Shown: positions 13,846 to 25,300, numbered from the stretch's first letter. The stretch is 64,000 nucleotides of DNA from Amycolatopsis sp. WQ 127309 (GCF_023023025.1 NZ_CP095481.1:8321001-8385000); one strand, 5' to 3'. Numbers and translations are program-made. The notes: a model not told the origin generated them from the letters alone.

Positions 13846-14599
13846 ACAACCGCTTCAGCTGCTGTGTGCGGCGCTGCACGCCCCAGGTCGCCACCCGCAG
13901 GAACGCCTCGCGGATGATCGAGCCGCTCATCTTCGACTCGCCGATCTCGCGCTCGGTGAACGTGATCGGCACCTCGACGATGTCGAACCCGGCGTCGGCC
14001 GTGCGCAGTGTCAGGTCGATCTGGAAGCAGTAGCCGTGCGAGTTGACCTCGTCCAGGGCCAGCTTCTCCAGCACCGGGCGCCGGTACGCGCGGAACCCGG
14101 CGGTGATGTCGCGCACGCGCATCCCCAGCGCGAGCTGCGAGTAGACGTTGGCGCCGCGGGAGAGGATCTGCCGGTTGACCGGCCAGTTCACCACGCTGCC
14201 GCCGGGCACGTACCGCGAGCCGATGGCCAGGTCGGCGTCGCCGACCGCGTCCAGCAGCCGCGGCAGGTCCTCGGGCGCGTGCGAGCCGTCGGCGTCCATC
14301 TCGACGATGGTGTTGTACTCCCGGGCCAGACCCCACCGGAACCCGGCGATGTAGGCGGCGCCCAGGCCGGACTTCTCCGTGCGGTGGAGCACGTGGACGC
14401 GCTCGTTGGCCGCGGCGCGCTCGTCGGCGAGCTCACCGGTCCCGTCCGGGCTGCCGTCGTCCACGACCAGCACGTCCACATCCGGAAGTGCCTTGTGCAG
14501 GCGGTCCAGGATCGGCCCGAGGTTCTCCCGCTCGTTGTAGGTCGGGATCACCACCAGCACCGGCTCGATTCCCCGGGCCCCCCGCGGCGCCTGCGACAT
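13832..14599 (-). CDS. Polyprenol-monophosphomannose synthase (DPM1-like GT2)
   Basis: A 255-residue GT2 glycosyltransferase that transfers mannose from GDP-mannose to polyprenyl phosphate, giving the lipid-linked donor for protein O-mannosylation and lipoglycans. Motifs: [12 protein letters not shown] (N-terminal nucleotide-binding), [27 protein letters not shown] (DXD-type metal site) and [10 protein letters not shown], then the DPM1-typical GFRAYRR. There is no C-terminal membrane domain, so the enzyme is peripheral. Start ATG 14599 follows GGAGGAG. It is the last gene after lnt, 26 bases downstream. In Mycobacterium tuberculosis the two activities are fused in Ppm1; here they are separate neighbours. 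Confidence 0.9.
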   Translation of the reverse strand: MSQAPRGARGIEPVLVVIPTYNERENLGPILDRLHKALPDVDVLVVDDGSPDGTGELADERAAANERVHVLHRTEKSGLGAAYIAGFRWGLAREYNTIVEMDADGSHAPEDLPRLLDAVGDADLAIGSRYVPGGSVVNWPVNRQILSRGANVYSQLALGMRVRDITAGFRAYRRPVLEKLALDEVNSHGYCFQIDLTLRTADAGFDIVEVPITFTEREIGESKMSGSIIREAFLRVATWGVQRRTQQLKRLFKRG

Positions 14600-14625
14600 C
14601 CGTGCTCCTCCGATATCCCCGGCGG

Positions 14626-16254
14626 TCAGTCCGCCGTGTCCCCTGCCGTGCCGGCGCTGCTGCGCCGGGTGCGAAAACGGAGTACGAGCCCGCCGGCCAC
14701 CCCGGCGATCGCCAGTGCCAGCAACCCGTACTCCGTCCACGCACCGAGTCGATCCGACAGCGTAGTCTGCGTGCGCAGCGGCACGCGCCCGACCAGGGAG
14801 TCGGCCATGAAAAGGCCGGTTGAGCTGGTGATCGTGCCGTCGGGCGCGACGATGGCGCTGACCCCTGAGACGGCGGACACCACGACCGACCGGCTGTGCT
14901 CGACCGCCCGCAGCCGCGACATCGCCAGCTGCTGCACGCTCATCTCGCTGTCCCCGTACCAGGCGTTGTTGGTCGGCACGACCAGCAGCTCCGCCCCGTC
15001 GCGCACGGCGTCGTGGGCGGGGTAGTCGAACGCGGCCTCGTAGCAGACGAACACCCCGACCTGGGTACCGGCGACGCCCAGGGTCTGGTTGGCGCCGTCG
15101 CCCGGGACCATGTCGACGGTCTCCTGGTCCACGAACGGCGTGACGAGCGCGGCGAGCTTGCGGGCGGGCACGTACTCGCCGAAGGGCACCAGCTGCTGCT
15201 TGGCGTAGCGCTGCCCGGGCCCGGTGTTCGGGTCCCAGACGATGACGGAGTTCTGGATGTGCCGGTCCGGCAGCACGTAGAGGGCGCCGATCAGGGCCGG
15301 GACGCCGAAGTTCGCGACGAGCTGGTCGACCTGCGGGTCCGGGCCGTTGACGGTGGTGGCGCTCTCCGGCCACAGGATCAGGTCCGGCTTCGGGACCTTC
15401 CCGGCGCGGATGGCGTCCAGCAGCCGCTGGCTCTCGGCGATGGTGTTGCGGCGCAGCAGGTCCCGCTCGCCCTGCAGCGCGAGGCCGATGTCGGGGGCGT
15501 TGCCCTGCACGGTGGCGATGGTGCGCTCGCCGTCCTGGGCGGCGGTCCCGATGGTCGGCCACAGCGCCAGGCCCGCGACGACGGGCAGCAGCGTGCCGAC
15601 GGCGGCCAGGACGGTGCGCCGGGCGCCCAGTGCGGGCCGGACCGCGTCACGGGTGTCCCAGAGGCGGCCGGCGAGGGCGGCGAGGCAGAAGCCGCTGAAG
15701 ACGACGGCGAGGCCGACCAGTGGCGCGCCGCCGATCGAGGCGAGCGGCAGGAACGCGCCTTCGGGCTGGCTGAACGCGACCCGGCCCCACGGGAACCCGC
15801 CGAAGGGGAACCACGCGCGCGGCGTCTCCATCGCGATGAAGATCAGCGCGCCCCACAGCGGCGCGAGCGGCAGCCGGGCCACCAGCGTGATGAGCCCGCC
15901 CGCCAGGCCGTAGTAGAGCGCCAGCGCGCCCGACAGGCCGAGCCACGGCCACGGGCCGAAGTCCGGGCCGAGGAAGTCCAGCAGCCAGGTCAGCAGCGGC
16001 AGGAAGAAGACGAGCCCGAACGCGAAGCCGTAGCCGAACGCGCCCCGGAAGCTGCGGCCGCGCAGCACGAGCGCGAACCCGGCGAAGGCGAGCGGGGCGA
16101 GCCACCACAGCGGGCGGGGCGCGAAGCTCAGGTAATAGGCGAAACCGGACACCAGCGCGCCGGCCAGCCGCAGCAGCCACACTCGCGGGAAGCGCCGGGT
16201 TCGGGTGGGTTGGTGCGAAGCGCCCGGTTCGGGGTCCGCCACGGTGACTGCCAC
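14626..16254 (-). CDS. lnt: Apolipoprotein N-acyltransferase
   Basis: A 542-residue membrane enzyme that adds the third acyl chain to lipoproteins. The first 220 residues hold six or seven membrane helices. A nitrilase-like catalytic domain follows with the complete triad: Glu in LILWPESAT, Lys in [15 protein letters not shown] and Cys in [10 protein letters not shown] final hydrophobic helix lies near residues 500-525. GTG 16254 starts MAVTVADPE. The gene is 11 bases downstream of the amidohydrolase and upstream of the polyprenol-mannose synthase; the lnt-ppm order is the conserved actinobacterial arrangement and suggests coordination of lipoprotein and mannolipid synthesis. Confidence 0.92.
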   Translation of the reverse strand: MAVTVADPEPGASHQPTRTRRFPRVWLLRLAGALVSGFAYYLSFAPRPLWWLAPLAFAGFALVLRGRSFRGAFGYGFAFGLVFFLPLLTWLLDFLGPDFGPWPWLGLSGALALYYGLAGGLITLVARLPLAPLWGALIFIAMETPRAWFPFGGFPWGRVAFSQPEGAFLPLASIGGAPLVGLAVVFSGFCLAALAGRLWDTRDAVRPALGARRTVLAAVGTLLPVVAGLALWPTIGTAAQDGERTIATVQGNAPDIGLALQGERDLLRRNTIAESQRLLDAIRAGKVPKPDLILWPESATTVNGPDPQVDQLVANFGVPALIGALYVLPDRHIQNSVIVWDPNTGPGQRYAKQQLVPFGEYVPARKLAALVTPFVDQETVDMVPGDGANQTLGVAGTQVGVFVCYEAAFDYPAHDAVRDGAELLVVPTNNAWYGDSEMSVQQLAMSRLRAVEHSRSVVVSAVSGVSAIVAPDGTITSSTGLFMADSLVGRVPLRTQTTLSDRLGAWTEYGLLALAIAGVAGGLVLRFRTRRSSAGTAGDTAD

Positions 16255-16265
16255 AGGTGCTGACT

Positions 16266-17870
16266 CTAGGTGCCCGGCGTGAAGTCGTCGTAGACGACCT
16301 CACCCGCGCGCACCGTGCGCAGGCAGCGCGGCAGCTGGGCACCGGGCTCGAGGCGCGGCAGCGGCGGCACGCCGGCGCGCGGGTCGGTGGACCAGCGCTG
16401 CACGCGGGTGTCCGGGGTGGCGACGACGAGGTCGGTCGCGTCCCAGATCGCGTAGTGCGCCGGCGCGCCCGGGGCCAGGCTCCCGGTGATGCCGTCGTTG
16501 ACGCCGGCGGCGCGGTGCCCGGCCCGGGTGTGCGCGGTGAACGCCGCGCGCGGTGACAGGCCCGCACCCGGCGTCCGGTGGTAGGCGGCCGCGCGGACGC
16601 TCGCCCACGGGGCCAGTAGCGTGACGGGTGCGTCGGAGCCGAAGGCGAGCATGACGCCTTCGGCGGCCAGCGCGGAGAACGGGTTGAGCCCGGCCGCACG
16701 GCCGGCGCCCAGGCGTTCGGCGTACATCCCGTCCGTGCCGCCCCAAGCGGCGTCGAACAGCGGCTGCATCGAGGCGACGACACCCCAGCCGGCGAGGATC
16801 TTGGACTGCTCGGCGGTGACCATCTCCAGGTGCTCCAGCCGGTGGTGGCTCGCGGCGAGGGCGCGCTGGCCGACCTGCTTCTCGGCCAGGCGGAAGCCTT
16901 CGATCACCTCGGCGGTGGCGGCGTCGCCGATGACGTGGAACCCGGCCTGCAGCCCGGCCTCGGTGCACGCGGCGAGGTGCTCGCCGATGCGGTGGGCGTC
17001 GAGGTAGAGCGCCCCGGAGCCGTGGTGGTCGGCGTACGGCTCGCTCAGCGCGGCGGTGCGGGAGCCGAGCGCGCCGTCGACGAAGAGGTCGCCGGCCAGG
17101 CCGCGCACGCCCAGTTCGCGAGCGGTGTCGACGGCGCCGAGCTCGCCCCAGTAGCCGACGACCTCGGGCCCGTCCGGGCCGGCGAGGGCCAGGAGCGCGG
17201 CGAGGTCGTCGCGGCCGGAGATGTCGGGGCCGGCGCACTCGTGGACGCTGACGATGCCCTGCTTCGCGGCTTCGGCGAGGAACGCGCGCTGGGCGCGTTC
17301 GCGCTGCTCGGGGGTGACGGCGGCGCGCACGGCCGCGCGGACGGCGTGGTGGGCGTCGCGGGTCAGCGGGCCGTCGGGCGACCAGCCGTCGGCGCCGCGG
17401 GCGGCCGGGGCCAGCTCGACCAGCGCCGTGGAGACGAGGGCGGAGTGGACGTCGACGCGGCTGAGGTAGACCGGGGCGCCGCCGGCGGCGTCGTCCAGCT
17501 CGGTGCGGCTGGGCGGCCGCGGGTCGGTCCAGGCGGTCTCGTCCCAGCCGTGGGCCAGCAGGACCTGGCCGGGGAGGACGGCGTCGCGGACGGCGGCCAG
17601 CAGCCCGGCGCGGTCCCGGACGCTCGTGAGGTCGAGGCCGGTCAGGTGCAGGCCGGTCGCGGTGGCGTGGACGTGCGCGTCGACGAACGCGGGGGCCACG
17701 AAAGCGCCGTCGAGGTCGATGGTCTCGGCGCCGGGGTGCAGCGCGCGGGCCGGGCCGTCCTGGCCGGCCCAGACGACGGTGCCGCCGGTGACCGCCATGG
17801 CCGTGGCGTCCGGGCCGGCGGGGGTGTAGATGCGCCCGCCGAGCAGGAGCGTGGTGTGTTCGTCCGTCAC
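16266..17870 (-). CDS. Amidohydrolase family metal-dependent hydrolase (YtcJ-like)
   Basis: A 534-residue amidohydrolase of the amidohydrolase_3/YtcJ group. Metal site landmarks: VDAHVHATATG (HxH), the later FHVIGDAA and HHRLEHLE histidines, and FGSDAPVTLLAPW with the catalytic Asp. The flanking beta-sandwich strands (LLLGGRIYTP and GEVVYDDF) close the fold. Substrate unknown; relatives act on N-substituted amides or imides. I chose GTG 17870 (start VTDEHTTLLLGG) because the extra 20 residues from ATG 17930 are Gly/Pro-rich and unlike the family, but neither start has a convincing ribosome binding site. It is probably the first gene of the operon with lnt and ppm. Confidence 0.85.
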   Translation of the reverse strand: MTDEHTTLLLGGRIYTPAGPDATAMAVTGGTVVWAGQDGPARALHPGAETIDLDGAFVAPAFVDAHVHATATGLHLTGLDLTSVRDRAGLLAAVRDAVLPGQVLLAHGWDETAWTDPRPPSRTELDDAAGGAPVYLSRVDVHSALVSTALVELAPAARGADGWSPDGPLTRDAHHAVRAAVRAAVTPEQRERAQRAFLAEAAKQGIVSVHECAGPDISGRDDLAALLALAGPDGPEVVGYWGELGAVDTARELGVRGLAGDLFVDGALGSRTAALSEPYADHHGSGALYLDAHRIGEHLAACTEAGLQAGFHVIGDAATAEVIEGFRLAEKQVGQRALAASHHRLEHLEMVTAEQSKILAGWGVVASMQPLFDAAWGGTDGMYAERLGAGRAAGLNPFSALAAEGVMLAFGSDAPVTLLAPWASVRAAAYHRTPGAGLSPRAAFTAHTRAGHRAAGVNDGITGSLAPGAPAHYAIWDATDLVVATPDTRVQRWSTDPRAGVPPLPRLEPGAQLPRCLRTVRAGEVVYDDFTPGT

Positions 17871-18001
17871 GCCCTGAGTCTGCTCCGGCCTGCCGACCCC
17901 TCCGCCACCTGGGGGAAGATCCGCGAGCATGCAGGAAGATTTACTCCGTGAGAACGTTATGACAGGATATTTTGACGCCTAACCGACGACTGGGAGTACA
18001 A

Positions 18002-19390
18002 GTGACTGCGATCCAGGAACCTGTGACACCTGCCGCCGCCATCGACCAGCCCTACGAGTACGCCCGCGCCGAGCTGGTGGAACCCGACTGGCGCCGCTTC
18101 CCCGGCTGGCACGGCGTGACCGACGCGGAGTGGCGTGACGCCCAGTGGCAGCGGGTGCACTGCATCCGCAACGCCAAGCAGCTGCGCGCCCTGATGGGCG
18201 ACCTGCTGGAGGACCGCTTCTACGACGACCTGGCCGCCGACCAGCGCGAGATGGCGACCATGTCGATGCTGCTGCCGCCGCAGATGATCAACACGATGGC
18301 GCCGACGGCGGGCACCGACCCGGCGAAGGTGACCGAGGCGTTCTACCGCGACCCGATCCGCCGCTACATGCTCCCGGTCAAGAGCGACCGCGACACGACG
18401 TGGCCGAGCCACCCCCACTCGGAACGCGACTCGCTGCACGAGGCGGAGATGTGGGTCGTCGAGGGCCTCACCCACCGCTACCCGACCAAGGTGCTGGCCG
18501 AGATGATCTCGACCTGCCCGCAGTACTGCGGCCACTGCACCCGGATGGACCTCGTCGGCAACTCGACCGAGCAGGTCGAGAAGCACAAGCTGGCCCTCAA
18601 GCCGGTCGACCGCCAGGACGCGATGATCGCGTACCTCAAGAAGACCCCGGGCGTGCGCGACGTGGTCGTCTCCGGCGGTGACGTCGCCAACGTGCCGTGG
18701 CCGCAGCTCGAGTCGTTCCTGATGCGCCTGATGGACATCGAGACGGTCCGCGACATCCGCTTGGCGACCAAGGCCCTGGCCGCGCTGCCGCAGCACTGGC
18801 TGCAGCCGAAGGTCGTCGAAGGCCTGGAGCGCGTCGCCGTCACCGCCCAGCGCCGCGGCGTCAACCTGGCGATCCACACCCACGTCAACCACGCCCAGTC
18901 GGTGACCCCGCTGGTCGCGGAGGCCGCGCAGACGGCGCTGAACGTCGGCGTCCGCGACGTCCGCAACCAGGGCGTCCTGATGCGCGGCGTCAACGCCACG
19001 CCGGCACAGCTGCTGGACCTGTGCTTCGCCCTGCAGGGCGAGGCGAACATCCTGCCGTACTACTTCTACATGTGCGACATGATCCCGAACGCCGAGCACT
19101 GGCGGGTGTCAGTGCACGAGGCGCAGGAGCTGCAGCACGCGATCATGGGCTACCTGCCGGGCTACGCCACGCCACGCATCGTCTGCGACGTGCCCTACGT
19201 CGGGAAGCGGTGGGTGCACCAGCTGGCCGACTACGACCGTGAGCTGGGCATTTCCTACTGGACCAAGAACTACCGCACCGGCATCGAACTGGACGACCCG
19301 GAGGCCTTGAACCGCCGTTACCCGTACTACGACCCGATCTCGACGCTGCCCGAGGCGGGCCGGACGTGGTGGGCCGGGCAAGCCGGCTGA
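18002..19390 (+). CDS. KamA-family radical SAM aminomutase
   Basis: A 462-residue radical SAM protein of the lysine 2,3-aminomutase family, which uses PLP and an iron-sulfur cluster to move an amino group from alpha to beta. The cluster motif CPQYCGHCTR (CxxxCxxC) is near residue 175. Two aspartates that bind the lysine epsilon-amine in the clostridial enzyme appear to be kept, in YFYMCDMIP and in IVCDVPYVGK, which favours a basic substrate, but alignment is needed. GTG 18002 is preceded by GGGAG at good spacing. It converges on the NRPS gene with only 6 bases between stops, so it marks the probable edge of the polyketide cluster; membership is undecided. Confidence 0.85.
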   Translation: MTAIQEPVTPAAAIDQPYEYARAELVEPDWRRFPGWHGVTDAEWRDAQWQRVHCIRNAKQLRALMGDLLEDRFYDDLAADQREMATMSMLLPPQMINTMAPTAGTDPAKVTEAFYRDPIRRYMLPVKSDRDTTWPSHPHSERDSLHEAEMWVVEGLTHRYPTKVLAEMISTCPQYCGHCTRMDLVGNSTEQVEKHKLALKPVDRQDAMIAYLKKTPGVRDVVVSGGDVANVPWPQLESFLMRLMDIETVRDIRLATKALAALPQHWLQPKVVEGLERVAVTAQRRGVNLAIHTHVNHAQSVTPLVAEAAQTALNVGVRDVRNQGVLMRGVNATPAQLLDLCFALQGEANILPYYFYMCDMIPNAEHWRVSVHEAQELQHAIMGYLPGYATPRIVCDVPYVGKRWVHQLADYDRELGISYWTKNYRTGIELDDPEALNRRYPYYDPISTLPEAGRTWWAGQAG

Positions 19391-19396
19391 CGCCGC

Positions 19397-22357
19397 TCAC
19401 GCGATTGGGACGCGCACCGGGCTCGCCGCCAGGTGTGCGACCCGGCGCAGGGTGGGGCTGTCGATGATCTCGCCCAGTGCCGCCATGAAACGGGGCTCGT
19501 CCTCGGGCGCGACCACTTCCGCGCACACCTTCGCCACCATCACCATCAGCGTCAGCGAGGTGCCGCCCAGGGAGTAGAAGTCGCTGTCCGGGCCGATGTC
19601 GCGCTCGGGCAGGCCCAGCGTCGTGGCCCAGATCGCGGCCAGCGCCGACTCGGTCGGGCCCGCCGGTTCGGCCGTGGGGACGTCCGCCGTCGCGAACGGG
19701 TCCGGCAGCGCGTGGGCGTCGACCTTGCCGCTGGGCGCCAGCGGGAGGTCGGGTACCGCCACGAACACCGATGGCACCAGGTGCTTCGGCACCCGGGCGG
19801 CCAGGTGGGCCGTGAGGTCGGCCGGTAGCACGTCCCCGGCGCAGACGACGTAGGCGCACGGGACGCGGTCCGTGTCGCCGGGGCGGCTTCTGGCGACCAC
19901 GGCCGCGCGGCTGATCGCGGGGTGGGTCTCCAGCGCGTGCTCGATCTCCGCGGGTTCGACGCGGTGGCCGAGCACCTTGATCTGGTCGTCGCCGCGGCCG
20001 AGGTAGTCCAGGGCGCCCGACGGCAGGACGCGGGCGTGGTCGCCGGTGGCGTACGCGCGGCTGCCGTCGGCCAGGCGCACGAACAGCCGCTCGGTGAGGT
20101 CCGGCCGGCCGCGGTAGCCGCGGACGGTCTGCGCACCGCTCAGGTGGATCGCGCCCACCTCGCCGGCCGGAACGGCGGCGCGCCGGTCGTCGAGCAGGTG
20201 CACCGTGACGTTGTCGGCAGGCCGGCCGATGGGGACGGCGGCGCCGACGTCGGTGGCGGGGTCGTACTCGTGGACGACGCAGCCGACGGTGACCTCGGTC
20301 GGCCCGTATTCGTTGATGACGCGGCAGTCCGGCCCGAACGCCGCCCGCGCCGCCGCCGCGGTCCGCACCGCCAGCCGTTCCCCGCCGACGATCGCGAGCC
20401 GCACGCCCGGCGCGGTGATCCCGAGCCTGGCGATCAGCTCCAGGTGCGACGGCGTGAGCTTGACCGAGTCGACGCCGCTGTCGCGCAGCATCCGCGTCAG
20501 CCCGACGTGGTTGGGCTCCTCGGCGAACACCGCGACGCTGCCGCCGGCGAGCAGCGGCAGCAGGATCGCGGTGACCGGCAGGTCGAAGGCGAGCGAGGTG
20601 AACAGCGGGAACCTTGTCGCAGCACCGATCCGGTACTCGCGGATCGCCCACCGCACGTAGTTGACGACGTGCCGGTGCTCGACCTCGACGCCCTTCGGCC
20701 GCCCGGTCGACCCGGACGTGTAGATCACGTACGCCAGGTCCTCGGGCGCCACCGGCACTCCCGGAAACGCCGCACGCCGGTTGTCCGGGGTGATCCGCGT
20801 GCAGCCGTCGGGCGTGCACGGCCGGTGGGCGTGGGACGCGGGGAGCAGGCACGCGGCGGCGCCGGCGTCGGCGAGCAGGTCGGCCAGCCACGCGTCGGGG
20901 TGGTTCGGGTCCAGGGGGAGGTAGGCGGCGCCGGCCTTCAGGACGCCCCAGAGCCCGGCGAGGGTGGCGGCGGTGCGCTCGGCGAGCAGGCCGACGAGGT
21001 CACCCGGCCGCACGCCCCGCTCGACCAGGGTGTGCGCCACGGCGTCCGACCGGGCGGCCAGCTCGGCGTAGGTGAGGGTCGTGTCCCCCTCGACGACGGC
21101 GACCGCGCCGGGTGTCCGCGCGACCTGGCGGGCGAACAGGCTCACCAGCGTCTCGTCGACCGCTGGGGTGACGGTGCCGCGCAGTTGGGCCTCGGGTGGG
21201 GAAAGCACGGCGGCGATGCCGTCGAGCAGGGCCTCCGCCCGGTCCGCCAGGCCGTCGACGTCGTCGCCGGAGATGATGATCTCGGTGCGCCCGTCGACCT
21301 CGACGATCGTGAGCACCGGTGTGATCAGCAGACCGCACACCGGCAGCGAGCAGACGGTCGTCGCGGTGAAGCCGCCGGCCGTGTAGTCGGCCAGGTCCAC
21401 CAGGCCCAGGTGGCTCACGGTGAAGGCGGGCCCGGGTTTGCCCTTGACCGCCATCGCGGTGTCCACAGTGGACAACAGGGCGCGCCAGGCCGGGAGCGGC
21501 ACGCGGTCGAGCAGCCACAGCAGCGCCGGGTGCGGGTAGCCGGTCAGGTGACGGCCGTCGCCGACCAGCCGCAGGAGCGTCTCCTGCGTCCGCTGCCACG
21601 TCGAGCCGGGCGGCACGGGCAGGGTCAGCTGTGACGTCAGCGGGCCGGTCGAGAAGCCGCCGGGCAGGTGCCGGCGCAGGTCGACCGGGACGATGAACGT
21701 CGCGGGGTCGAGGCCGCACAGCTCCGTCAGCGCGGTCGCGATCTTGGCCACCGCGGCCGGGTGCCGGCCGTCGACCGTGCGCCGCCGGAAGAAGTGCCCC
21801 CGCGCGGCCAGCGGGGCGCGCCCGCGCAACGGCGGCGGCGCCGTGGGCTTGGCCGGTCCGGGCCCGGGACGGGGACCGAGCAGGTGCTGGACGTCGCGCA
21901 TCGTCGTGCGCGCGTCGGGACCCGTCGGGACTTCGCCGCGCAGCGCGCGGAACACTTCGCCCGCCCAGAGCAGCGCGCCCTTGCCGTCCATCAGGGAGTG
22001 GTGGACGCGGAACACGACGGCCGGGCGCGCGCCGGTGAGCAGGACGACCTCGCTCATCGGCGCACCGCCGGCCCCGGTCAGCGGCCGCTCCAACGCCGGT
22101 TCGCCCGCGAACGTCACGCGGTCGACGCGGTCGCCGTCGAGGGTCCGGACGGCCGGGGCCCGGCCGCTGTCGAGCCACCGGCCGCCGCGGCGGGTCAGCC
22201 GTGACCCGTGGCAGGTGCGGGCGGCGCGCCCGACGGCGTCGGCCAGTGCCGCCGGGACGAGGCTTCCGGTGCCCTCGACCACGACCTGGATGCACATCGG
22301 CGCGGCCGGCGGCGTGGCGAGCAGGAATCGCTCGGAGAAGAAGATCCGCTCGGTCAC
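19397..22357 (-). CDS. NRPS-like protein: condensation-like domain, Asn-coded adenylation domain, carrier protein
   Basis: A 986-residue single module. Residues about 1-400 are a condensation/acyltransferase-like domain with an intact HHxxxDG motif (His119-His120, HHSLMDG). It reads more like PapA or WS/DGAT-type acyltransferases ([10 protein letters not shown]) than like a standard LCL domain. Residues about 415-890 are an adenylation domain ([25 protein letters not shown]; final lysine in PSGKVD). Pocket residues read from motifs A4, A5 and A10 are D, L, T, K, I, G, E, V, G, K, the asparagine code. The carrier protein has its phosphopantetheine Ser934 in LGGTS. There is no thioesterase, epimerase or docking helix. 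Its GTG overlaps the PKS-B stop by two bases, so it is translationally coupled. Confidence 0.88.
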   Translation of the reverse strand: MTERIFFSERFLLATPPAAPMCIQVVVEGTGSLVPAALADAVGRAARTCHGSRLTRRGGRWLDSGRAPAVRTLDGDRVDRVTFAGEPALERPLTGAGGAPMSEVVLLTGARPAVVFRVHHSLMDGKGALLWAGEVFRALRGEVPTGPDARTTMRDVQHLLGPRPGPGPAKPTAPPPLRGRAPLAARGHFFRRRTVDGRHPAAVAKIATALTELCGLDPATFIVPVDLRRHLPGGFSTGPLTSQLTLPVPPGSTWQRTQETLLRLVGDGRHLTGYPHPALLWLLDRVPLPAWRALLSTVDTAMAVKGKPGPAFTVSHLGLVDLADYTAGGFTATTVCSLPVCGLLITPVLTIVEVDGRTEIIISGDDVDGLADRAEALLDGIAAVLSPPEAQLRGTVTPAVDETLVSLFARQVARTPGAVAVVEGDTTLTYAELAARSDAVAHTLVERGVRPGDLVGLLAERTAATLAGLWGVLKAGAAYLPLDPNHPDAWLADLLADAGAAACLLPASHAHRPCTPDGCTRITPDNRRAAFPGVPVAPEDLAYVIYTSGSTGRPKGVEVEHRHVVNYVRWAIREYRIGAATRFPLFTSLAFDLPVTAILLPLLAGGSVAVFAEEPNHVGLTRMLRDSGVDSVKLTPSHLELIARLGITAPGVRLAIVGGERLAVRTAAAARAAFGPDCRVINEYGPTEVTVGCVVHEYDPATDVGAAVPIGRPADNVTVHLLDDRRAAVPAGEVGAIHLSGAQTVRGYRGRPDLTERLFVRLADGSRAYATGDHARVLPSGALDYLGRGDDQIKVLGHRVEPAEIEHALETHPAISRAAVVARSRPGDTDRVPCAYVVCAGDVLPADLTAHLAARVPKHLVPSVFVAVPDLPLAPSGKVDAHALPDPFATADVPTAEPAGPTESALAAIWATTLGLPERDIGPDSDFYSLGGTSLTLMVMVAKVCAEVVAPEDEPRFMAALGEIIDSPTLRRVAHLAASPVRVPIA

Positions 22358-25300
22358 GGGAGGGTTCCTTCCGGGTCGGCCGGCAGCTCGCCGAGCCAGG
22401 TCCGCACGGCCTCGGCCGCCGCCGCGACGTCGCGGCTGCTCAGGGAGAAGTGGTCGCCGGCCAAGGTGATCTCGTCGTGCGCGACCGGCCAGCGCGTGTG
22501 CCACTCCTCGTCGGCCAGCGGTTCCAGCTCGGGCGGCCCGGCCAGCGCGTCGGTGGGCCGCAGGACCAGGGTCGGCGCGGCGAGCGGGCTCGGCCGCCAG
22601 CCCTGCAGCATCAGCGTGTACACCGAGGACGCCGTGATCTTCTCGAAGTCGAGGTCGGCCGAGTCCGGCATGGCCGCGTACTGGTGGCTGAGGAAGCGCA
22701 GCATCCGCGACGGCACCTCGTCCGGCACGTAGGTGTCGACCAGGACGACGGCCGCCGGGATCGTGCCCGCCCGTTCCAGCTCGGCCGCGACGGCGGCCGC
22801 CAGGACCCCACCCGACGACATGCCGAACAGCGCGAACGGCTGCCCGCCGGCACACCGGAGCGTCGCCTCGGCGAGCGCGGCCACCAGCACGTCGAACCCG
22901 GCGGCAAGGGGCTCGCCCGGCGCGTACCCGGGTGTGACGACCAGCGAAAGGTCGCTGACGCCCCGCAGTTCGTTGGCGAGCCTGCTGAAGTTCAGCACGG
23001 CGTCCATCGCCGCCAGCGGCGCGAAGCAGATCAGGTGCGGCCCTTCGTCGCCTTCGGCCAGCCGGACGACCCGCGTCCCGCCGTCGAACTCGTCCGCACT
23101 GTCGAAAGTGGACCGTGCGGCGGCCGCGGTGGCGCCCAGCAGTTCCATCTCCCGGCCCTTGCCCTGCTGCAGCAGGGTCCGGTAGATGTCGCCGAACGTG
23201 GGCCCGGCGGCCGCCGGCGCCTCTGTGGTGTTTACCCGGGACGCCAGCAGGTCCGCCAGGGCGGTGGCGTTTTCGAGGTCGTAGACGACGGTGGCGGGCA
23301 GCCGCTGCCCGGTCGCGGTGGCGAGCCGGTTGCGCAGGCCCACCGCCGTCAGCGAGTCGAACCCCAGCTCCCGGAACGGCCGGTCCGCGTCGATCGCCTC
23401 GATCGAGCGGTAGCCCAGTTCGGCCGCGGCCTCGGTGCGGACGAGCTCGACCAGCACCGCGAGCCGGCCGGCGCGATCCAGCCCGGCCAGCCGCGTGGTG
23501 AGGCCGGTTCCGGCCGCGGCGGCCGTCGCGGTCCGGCGGACGCGTCCGACCAGGCCGCGCAGGATCGGTGCCACCGTCCCGCTCGAGCGGGCCTGGGCCC
23601 GCAGCCCGGCGACGTCGATGCCGACCGGCACCACGAGCGGCCGGGGCGCGGTGAGGCCGGCGTCGAACAGCCGCAGGCCCTGCGCGGCGTCGAGCGCCGT
23701 CATCCCCGATCGCGCCATCCGCGCGAAGTCGGCTTCGCCGAGGTCGCCGGTCATCCCGCTGGCCTGCGCCCACAGGCCCCACGCCAGCGAGACGGCCGGG
23801 TGCCCGGCGGCGCGGCGGCGGGCCGCGAGCGCGTCGAGGAACGTGCTGGCCGCGGCGTAGTTGCCCTGCCCGGCGCTGCCGAGCAGCCCGGACACCGACG
23901 AGAACAGCACGAACGCCGTCAGGCCGAGGTCGCGGGTCAGCTCGTCGAGGTGCACCGCCGCGTCGGCCTTCGGGCCGAAGACGGTGTCGATCCGCGCCGG
24001 GTCGAGCGCGGTGATCACGCCGTCGTCGAGCACGCCCGCGGCGTGCACCACGCCGGCCAGCGGCGCGTCCGACGGGACCCGGGCGAGCAGGTCGCGCACC
24101 TGGTCGCGGTCGCCGACGTCGCACGCCACCACCTCGACGCGCGCCCCCAGCTCCCGCAGCTCGGCGCCGAGGTCCGCACCGCCGCCGCGGCGCGAGACCA
24201 GCACCAGGTCGCGGACGCCGTGTTCGGTCACCAGGTGCCGGGCCACCAGCGAGCCCAGCGCGCCGGTGCCGCCGGTGATCAGCACCGTGCCCTTCGGGCC
24301 GAACGTGCAGGGGAGGTCGCCGTCGGACTCCGACGTCCCGGCCGCCAGCCGGGGCACGAGCACCCGCTCGTCCCGGACGACGATCTGCCACTCGCCCGCG
24401 TCGGTCACCGGCGTGACGACGTCCGGCGGCAGGTCACCGTCGGTGCCGAGGTCGGCGAGCAGGACGCGGCCGGGGTTCTCCGTCTGCGCCGCGCGCACCA
24501 GGCCCCACACGGCCGCCGCGACCGGGTCGGCGGTCTCGGTGGCCACGGCGTTCCGGGTGGTGACGACCAGCCGGGTGTCCTCCCGGGCCGGGTCGGTGAG
24601 CACGGTCTGCAGCGTCGTGAGGACGTCGGCGAGCACGGTCCGCACCCGCCGCGGTGTGGGTTCGCCGTCCTCGCCGGCGCCGGGCCTCAGCACCAGCCAC
24701 GGCGGAGCGCCCGCCTCGGCCAGGTCCGCCGGGCCGTCGAGGAAGACGGCGTCGACCGGCGGGCCGGCCGGGACCGGCAGCACGGTCCAGTCGATGCCGA
24801 AGAGCCCGTCGGTCCCGCCGTCCGGGCCGGTCGTGAGCTGGTCGGGCGAGACGGGCCGGGTCACCAGCGAGCCGACCGAGAGGACCGGTTCACCCGCGGT
24901 GTCGGCGAGATCGATCGCGACGCCGCCGTCGGCCGGGGTGAGCCGGACGCGGACGGCGCCGGTGGCCGTGGCGTGCACCGCGACACCCGTCCACGCGAAC
25001 GGCAGCGAGACTTCGTCACCGGTCGTCGGCGCCAGCATGGGCGCGTGCAGGGCGGCGTCGAGCAGGGCCGGGTGGAAGACGAACCCGGTGCCGTCGGCCT
25101 GCGGCGGCAGCGTCACTTCGGCGAAGATCTCGTCACCGCGCGTCCAGGCCGCGGTCAGGCCGCGGAAAGCGGGGCCGTAGTCGTACCCGCGGGCGCCGAG
25201 GGTGTCGTACAGCTCGCCCACCTCGATCGCTTGCGCGCCGGTGGGTGGCCACTCGCGCAGCCCGGCGCCGGCGGGCACCGTGGTCTCGGCGAGCGTCCCG

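Noticed and set aside
16266..17930. Starting the amidohydrolase at ATG 17930
   Set aside because: The extra residues are low-complexity and do not fit the family; GTG 17870 begins right at the first conserved strand. The choice remains open.
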